Source of the DNA: Vibrio parahaemolyticus
GTDB lineage: Bacteria; Pseudomonadota; Gammaproteobacteria; Enterobacterales; Vibrionaceae
NCBI RefSeq assembly: GCF_900460535.1
Contig: NZ_UHIL01000002.1
Location: forward strand, 310,001-374,000
Reading direction: 5' to 3'
Length of the DNA: 64,000 bases
The position numbers and the translations under genes are program-made. Each line of letters opens with the position of its first letter. Position 1 is the stretch's first letter. Shown here piece after piece: positions 60,900-64,000 of this stretch. The notes below the pieces were generated by a model that searched no databases, had not been told where the DNA came from, and was given only the letters and a program-made list of their open reading frames with translations.

Positions 60900-62807
60900 A
60901 TGATCACCAAACTAATAAATGAAGACTTAATTAAGCTTGATCTTAAAGCGTCTTCAAAAGAAGACGTATTTAAAGAACTGGTTGCCGTTCTTCATGCCCA
61001 AGGTCGTATTTCTGACCAAACACAATTTCTTGCAGATATAAAAGCACGTGAAGAATTAGGTAATACCGGATTTGAAGATGGCGTAGCTATCCCACACGCA
61101 AAAAGTGCAGCAGTCATCGAACCAGCGGTTGTGATCGGCGTAAGCAAATCAGGTATCGAGTACGGCGCGGAAGACGGTTTACCTTCAAAACTGTTCTTCA
61201 TGATCGCTTCTCCAGACGGTGGCGATAACCACCACATCGAAGTACTTGCAGAACTGTCTTCAAAACTGATTGAAGATGGTTTCATCGATGCGTTCTTAGG
61301 CGCAGCAAACAACCAAGACGCACTGGCACTCCTTCTTGCTAAAGAAGAACCGCAACCAGTGACAGATGCTCAAGCGAACCAAGGTTTCATCATTGGTGTT
61401 ACCGGTTGTCCTGCGGGCGTTGCTCACACCTACCTAGCAGCAGAAGCGCTAGAGAAAGGTGCAGCGGCAATGGGTTACGAAATCAAGGTTGAAACGAACG
61501 GTTCAATCGGTGTGAAAAACAGCCCAACCGCAGAAGAAATCGAACGTGCAGATGCCATCATCGTGGCATGTGACAAGCAAGTTGACATGAACCGCTTCGC
61601 GGGCAAACGCGTGGTTAAAACCAACGTAAAAGCCCCAATCCGCGATGCTCAAGGACTGATTAATGAAGCGTTAAACGCACCGACGTACCAAGCTGAGTCC
61701 AATGGCAATACGCAAGCATCGGTTGCCGACAAAGCTTCTCAAGCTCGTTCTGACTTATATCGCTACTTGATGAATGGCGTATCACACATGATCCCATTCG
61801 TCGTAACCGGTGGTCTGCTGATTGCCCTTGCTCTTGCTGTAGGCGGTCAGCCAAGTGAAGCTGGCATGGCGATTCCTGAAGGCAGCATGTGGAACCAAAT
61901 CCTCAACGTCGGTGTGGTTGCCTTTACGCTGATGATCCCAATCCTTGCCGGTTACATTGCTTACGCGATTGCTGACCGCCCAGCTCTAGCTCCTGGCTTG
62001 ATCGGTGGTTGGATTGCAAACAACGGTTCTTTCTACGGCGCAGACGCTGGTACAGGCTTTATCGGTGCCATCATCGCAGGTCTGCTTGTGGGTTACTTCG
62101 TGAAGTGGATTACGTCGATTAACTACCACAAATTCATCCAACCTTTGGTGCCAATCATGATCGCACCAATCACAGGTTCGTTGTTCATCGCAGGTCTATT
62201 CATCTTCGTTATCGGCGCGCCAATCGCAAGCCTAATGGACGGTCTGACTGCGCTACTCACTAGCATGAGTACAGGTAACGTCGTTCTACTGGGTATCGTA
62301 CTTGGTGGTATGGCTGGCTTCGATATGGGTGGTCCATTCAACAAGGTCGCATTCCTATTCTCTGTGGGCATGATTGCAAGCGGTCAAACTCAATTTATGG
62401 GTGCGATGGCGTGTGCAATCCCTGTTGCTCCTCTAGGCATGGCACTGGCAACGGCGCTTGGTCGCAAGTTCGACCTGTTCGAAGAATCAGAAACCGAAGC
62501 GGGTAAAGCCGCAGGTGCAATGGGTCTGGTTGGTATCTCTGAGGGTGCGATTCCATTCGCGGCGCAAGATCCAATGTCAGTGATTCCAGCAAACGTACTT
62601 GGCTCAATGGTGGCGGCAGTAATGGCGTTCTCATTCGGCATCACCAACAGCGTTGCTCACGGCGGTCCCGTGGTCGCTCTACTTGGCGCGATGAACCACC
62701 CAGTCCTTGCTCTGATTTGTATGGCAGCTGGCGCAACGGTTACCGCAGTAACGTGTGTAACGTTGAAGAAAGTACGTAAAGCAAAAATGATGCAAGCAGC
62801 TGCTTAA
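60900..62807 (+). CDS. Fructose/mannose-type PTS permease, domain order EIIA-EIIB-EIIC
   Basis: A 635-residue permease. EIIA has phospho-His66 in FEDGVAIPHAKSAA. EIIB has phospho-Cys170 in IIGVTGCPAGVAHTYLAAEAL. The EIIC domain (about 285-630) has the block SHMIPFVVTGGLLIAL and GFDMGGPFNKVAFLFS. The gene is followed 76 bases later by manA, which points to mannose as substrate: mannose-6-phosphate from the PTS becomes fructose-6-phosphate. The V. cholerae pair VC1826-VC1827 has the same layout. Its regulator is the divergent AraC-type gene. Confidence 0.93.
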   Translation: MITKLINEDLIKLDLKASSKEDVFKELVAVLHAQGRISDQTQFLADIKAREELGNTGFEDGVAIPHAKSAAVIEPAVVIGVSKSGIEYGAEDGLPSKLFFMIASPDGGDNHHIEVLAELSSKLIEDGFIDAFLGAANNQDALALLLAKEEPQPVTDAQANQGFIIGVTGCPAGVAHTYLAAEALEKGAAAMGYEIKVETNGSIGVKNSPTAEEIERADAIIVACDKQVDMNRFAGKRVVKTNVKAPIRDAQGLINEALNAPTYQAESNGNTQASVADKASQARSDLYRYLMNGVSHMIPFVVTGGLLIALALAVGGQPSEAGMAIPEGSMWNQILNVGVVAFTLMIPILAGYIAYAIADRPALAPGLIGGWIANNGSFYGADAGTGFIGAIIAGLLVGYFVKWITSINYHKFIQPLVPIMIAPITGSLFIAGLFIFVIGAPIASLMDGLTALLTSMSTGNVVLLGIVLGGMAGFDMGGPFNKVAFLFSVGMIASGQTQFMGAMACAIPVAPLGMALATALGRKFDLFEESETEAGKAAGAMGLVGISEGAIPFAAQDPMSVIPANVLGSMVAAVMAFSFGITNSVAHGGPVVALLGAMNHPVLALICMAAGATVTAVTCVTLKKVRKAKMMQAAA

Positions 62808-62883
62808 TCCCCCCTCCCCCAAATGGCTCCTATGGCTTGGGCAATGTCGCTCAAGCCATGATTTTCTCGCATGGTGACACTCT

Positions 62884-64000
62884 ATGTCTGATTTAACGAT
62901 GTCCGATACACAAACGATTCAAACTCAAGCTACGCACCCGACGTTCTTCCTGATGAACAACGTGATTCAAAACTACGCTTGGGGCAGTACTACTTCTGTT
63001 AACCAACTGTTTGGCATTGAAAACCCAACGGGCGAACCGCAAGCAGAAGTATGGATGGGTGCGCATCCAAACGGTTGCTCAGTGGTGATGGTAAACGGCG
63101 AGGAGACCAAACTCTCTTCACTGATTGCTCAAGACATGAATGCTTTTCTGAGTGAAGAAGTCGCAAACCGTTTTGGTGAACTTCCGTACCTGTTTAAAAT
63201 GCTTGCCGCTGAGAAAGCGCTGTCGATTCAGGTGCACCCAAACAAGCAACAAGCAGAACTAGGTTTTGCACTGGAAGAAAAACAAGGCATTCCCCTAACC
63301 GCAGCAAACCGTAACTACAAAGATCCAAACCACAAACCAGAATTGGTTTACGCGCTAACCGAATACCAAGCGATGAATGGCTTCCGCCCAACAAGTGAAA
63401 TCATCAGCTTCTTCTCTGAGCTGGCGATTCCTGAGCTGCAAGGCTTGGTGGATGACCTTATCGATAATCAAACTTCAAAAGGCTTGGCGAGCTTCTTCTC
63501 CGGTCTATTGTCACTGGAAGGCGAACAGAAAGAGATGGCGTTGACGGTGCTATTGGCACAAGCTCGCATCACCGACTTACCTCTGTTCAACCTGATCTTG
63601 GAGTTAGAAACGCAATACCCGGGCGACATTGGTTTGTTTGCGCCCTTGCTACTCAACGTTATCACGCTGAAACCAGGCGAAGCGATGTTCTTGGATGCAG
63701 AAACGCCACACGCGTACCTGAAAGGGACGGGGCTTGAGATCATGGCGAACTCAGACAACGTACTACGCGCAGGTTTAACACCGAAGTATATGGACGTAAA
63801 AGAACTCGTTGCATGCACACGCTTCGAAGAAAAACCATTCGACACCCTACTGCTTGCACCAATCGAAAACAACGACATGTTGGAATACCCAATTCCCGTC
63901 GACGATTTCAAATTCGCGATTGTAAAGCAGGCCAACCAACGAACACTTGATGTAAGAACCGCAGAAATCCTGTTGCCGCTAGATTCCCCGCTCGTGATTA
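62884..64000 (+). CDS. manA: Mannose-6-phosphate isomerase ManA (3' end beyond the window)
   Basis: The frame is open from ATG 62884 to the window edge, 372 codons visible. It shows NNVIQNYAWGSTTSVNQLFG, PQAEVWMGAHPNGCS, LPYLFKMLAAEKALSIQVHPNKQQAELGF, NYKDPNHKPELVYALTEYQAMNGFRP (zinc-ligand Gln, His and Glu) and LKPGEAMFLDAETPHAYLKGTGLEIMANSDNVLRAGLTPKYMD. These are type I phosphomannose isomerase motifs. The N-terminus has about 24 extra residues compared with E. coli ManA, so an internal ATG (62953) could be the true start. Probably co-transcribed with the permease. Confidence 0.95.
   Translation, partial: MSDLTMSDTQTIQTQATHPTFFLMNNVIQNYAWGSTTSVNQLFGIENPTGEPQAEVWMGAHPNGCSVVMVNGEETKLSSLIAQDMNAFLSEEVANRFGELPYLFKMLAAEKALSIQVHPNKQQAELGFALEEKQGIPLTAANRNYKDPNHKPELVYALTEYQAMNGFRPTSEIISFFSELAIPELQGLVDDLIDNQTSKGLASFFSGLLSLEGEQKEMALTVLLAQARITDLPLFNLILELETQYPGDIGLFAPLLLNVITLKPGEAMFLDAETPHAYLKGTGLEIMANSDNVLRAGLTPKYMDVKELVACTRFEEKPFDTLLLAPIENNDMLEYPIPVDDFKFAIVKQANQRTLDVRTAEILLPLDSPLVI

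Noticed and set aside
1..64000. CRISPR arrays, tRNA or rRNA genes
   Set aside because: No regularly spaced short palindromic repeats and no recognisable tRNA or rRNA sequence were seen; the only large array is protein-coding (vopV).

Overview
The window looks like chromosome 2 of a Vibrio, almost certainly Vibrio parahaemolyticus. The left half (1 to about 31,233) is the right-hand part of a type III secretion system 2 (T3SS2) pathogenicity island. The right half is core chromosome: maltose transporter genes, a capsule/exopolysaccharide operon, stress genes and a fructose/mannose-type PTS cluster. This order matches what I recall of the region beyond the Vp-PAI in clinical V. parahaemolyticus.

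Island, machinery part (1-22,069, all minus strand). The regulator VtrB is cut by the window edge at 1-299. Reading leftward from about 21,300, one block encodes SctI, SctJ, a SctK candidate, a TPR chaperone, a tip-like candidate, VopB2 and VopD2. After an intra-cluster terminator come a split gatekeeper candidate, a SctQ-like SpoA protein, a small chaperone-like protein and the giant actin-binding effector VopV, followed by a terminator. A second block runs SctL, VscV2, VscU2, an OmpA-type lipoprotein, a CesT-like chaperone, SctD, a coiled-coil exported candidate and a tiny SpoA protein (VscQ2), ending in a terminator just before the vtrB promoter. Secretin, ATPase, SctR/S/T and needle genes are not here and must lie to the left.

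Island, effector part (22,069-29,780). VopL (three WH2 domains plus proline-rich motifs) is on the plus strand. A minus-strand run follows: a YopJ-family acetyltransferase (VopA/VopP), an unknown protein, a CNF-type deamidase (VopC-like), a small protein and a kinase-fold candidate. Divergent from these are a stand-alone EAL phosphodiesterase and a protein related to VPA1380 (MARTX-type cysteine protease fold). No tdh gene is present in the window. An IS5-family element (30,093-31,146) follows, then three 18-bp direct repeats that look like a Tn7-like transposon end. They finish at 31,233, 22 bp before an acyl-CoA thioesterase gene.

Core chromosome. malEFG (minus) and malK (plus) diverge from a 674-bp region with CRP-like and MalT-like boxes. 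An 11-gene polysaccharide operon (38,562-50,560) starts with an RfaH ops element. It encodes an initiating sugar-phosphate transferase, an outer-membrane barrel, Wza- and Wzc-like export proteins, two NKWYS-family proteins, two GT4 glycosyltransferases, Wzy, Wzx and a VanZ-like protein. Next are yqfB, a NemR-like repressor with matching operators before itself and before a CurA-like reductase/GST pair, a catalase with a Fur-like box, and a beta-hydroxyacid dehydrogenase. The window ends in two fructose/mannose PTS permeases with different domain order, an EIIB, an HPr-like/EIIA protein, an AraC-type regulator, three copies of a shared operator-like sequence, and the start of manA.
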